The notes beneath the pieces were generated by a model that did no database searches, was not told the origin of the DNA, and saw nothing but the letters and a program-made list of their open reading frames with translations. A program made the translations under genes and the position numbers. Below, one piece after another: positions 63,500 through 64,000 of a stretch of 64,000 nt of DNA (its first letter is position 1; the number at the start of each line of letters is the position of its first letter). Source of the DNA: Patiria pectinifera (lineage: Eukaryota > Echinodermata > Asteroidea > Valvatida > Asterinidae); contig CM057144.1 in the NCBI GenBank assembly GCA_029964075.1, forward strand, positions 13,043,281-13,107,280. The letters are read 5' to 3'.

Positions 63500-63712
63500 C
63501 GTCAAAATGTTGATCTGGATCAACATTTTGACCCGGGTCAAAAGGTTGTCCCATTTTTGACTCGAGTTAACCTGGGTCAAAATTTTGACCTCGGTTAAAA
63601 TATTGATCAGACACAAAAAGGTCAATCTCGGTCAAGGTTCATGAACTGGTACAAAATTTTGACCCAGGTCAGTATACTGACCCGAGTCATAATATTGACC
63701 CAAGTTAGTATA
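63500..63712. repeat. Array of TTGACCCGGGTCAA-like palindromic words
   Basis: GATCTGGATCAACATTTTGACCC, TTGACTCGAGTTAACC, AAAATTTTGACCTCGG, TTTTGACCCAGGTCAG and ATTGACCCAAGTTAG follow one another. All are variants of a palindrome of the type TTGACCYRGGTCAA. No flanking terminal repeat is resolved. Confidence 0.7.
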
Positions 63713-64000
63713 AGGAAGTCAAGAAGTTTGTCAAATGAAGGTTTCTGAAATCACCTATCGTCAATAGGTGACAAAAACAGGTCATTTTTGTAGATCGCTC
63801 TAAGGTTCCTTGTATCGAATTCAAATTTCCTAAGAAGATTTTCGAGTTCATGAATGACCCCTTGTACATCACTCGGGACGGATCGGTGAAAAAAAAGAGA
63901 CAACTCACAAATTTTCTTCTATTTTTTTTTAATGTTGACAAAAACAAATCACGCAGCCATTTTCTGTAGTGCAATCACGCCTTTATATAAATAGTCGGCA

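Noticed and set aside
63250-63513. Open frame of 87 codons near the window end
   Set aside because: It starts at a GTG rather than an ATG, has no known domain and has no clear splice sites. It could be 3' UTR of the uncertain exon at 63117.

Overview
The window is animal nuclear DNA. It has spliced genes with GT-AG introns, long non-coding stretches, tRNA-derived SINEs and many short non-autonomous DNA transposons. The word usage (TACATGTA runs, AGGCCTAT, ACCGGTA) and gene content suggest a marine invertebrate deuterostome, probably an echinoderm or hemichordate. That placement is an inference from style, not proof. No bacterial, organellar or LTR/retroviral element was recognised.

Three genes, all on the + strand, are supported. 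(1) The last coding exon of a TMTC-family protein (transmembrane O-mannosyltransferase with TPR repeats) lies at 494-721. (2) A complete WRAP53/TCAB1 homologue (telomerase Cajal-body WD40 protein) lies at 4981-13710. It has ten coding exons, all junctions agree in phase, and it encodes 543 residues. (3) A complete NALCN-channel auxiliary factor (NALF/FAM155/NLF-1 family) lies at 17669-57516. It has three coding exons encoding 325 residues, and its first intron is about 37.8 kb.

Most of the rest is transposon fossil. hAT-type elements with 8-bp target duplications lie at 3450-4095, 9305-10183, 13116-13314, 16439-16635, 27835-28146 and 38409-38924. TA-flanked elements with CAGGGYG ends lie at 7845-8496, 15934-16261, 34570-34838 and 39736-40442. 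Several families appear to target TTAA: one with TTAACCCTAAC ends (about ten copies), one with a central palindrome (five copies), one with GACTGT words (three copies), and one at 39146-39623. There are also foldback elements and two kinds of tRNA-derived SINE.

The most unusual signal is that several unrelated terminal-repeat classes are internally made of one short word repeated many times: GAGTAC, GAGTC, CGGGT, GGATTTTGGAGG, GGATTTTGATGG or TTGCATTTAG. The word usually resembles the sequence just inside the element's own end. In the TTAACCCTAAC family the ends stay constant while the internal word changes between copies. This may reflect runaway amplification of transposase subterminal binding sites.

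The two complete genes are not functionally linked: WRAP53 acts in telomerase and Cajal-body RNA trafficking, NALF in the sodium-leak channel of neurons. WRAP53's vertebrate head-to-head partner TP53 is not seen in the 4.2 kb upstream. Stretches of the NALF intron that lack repeats and carry transcription-factor-like motifs are the best places to look for enhancers.
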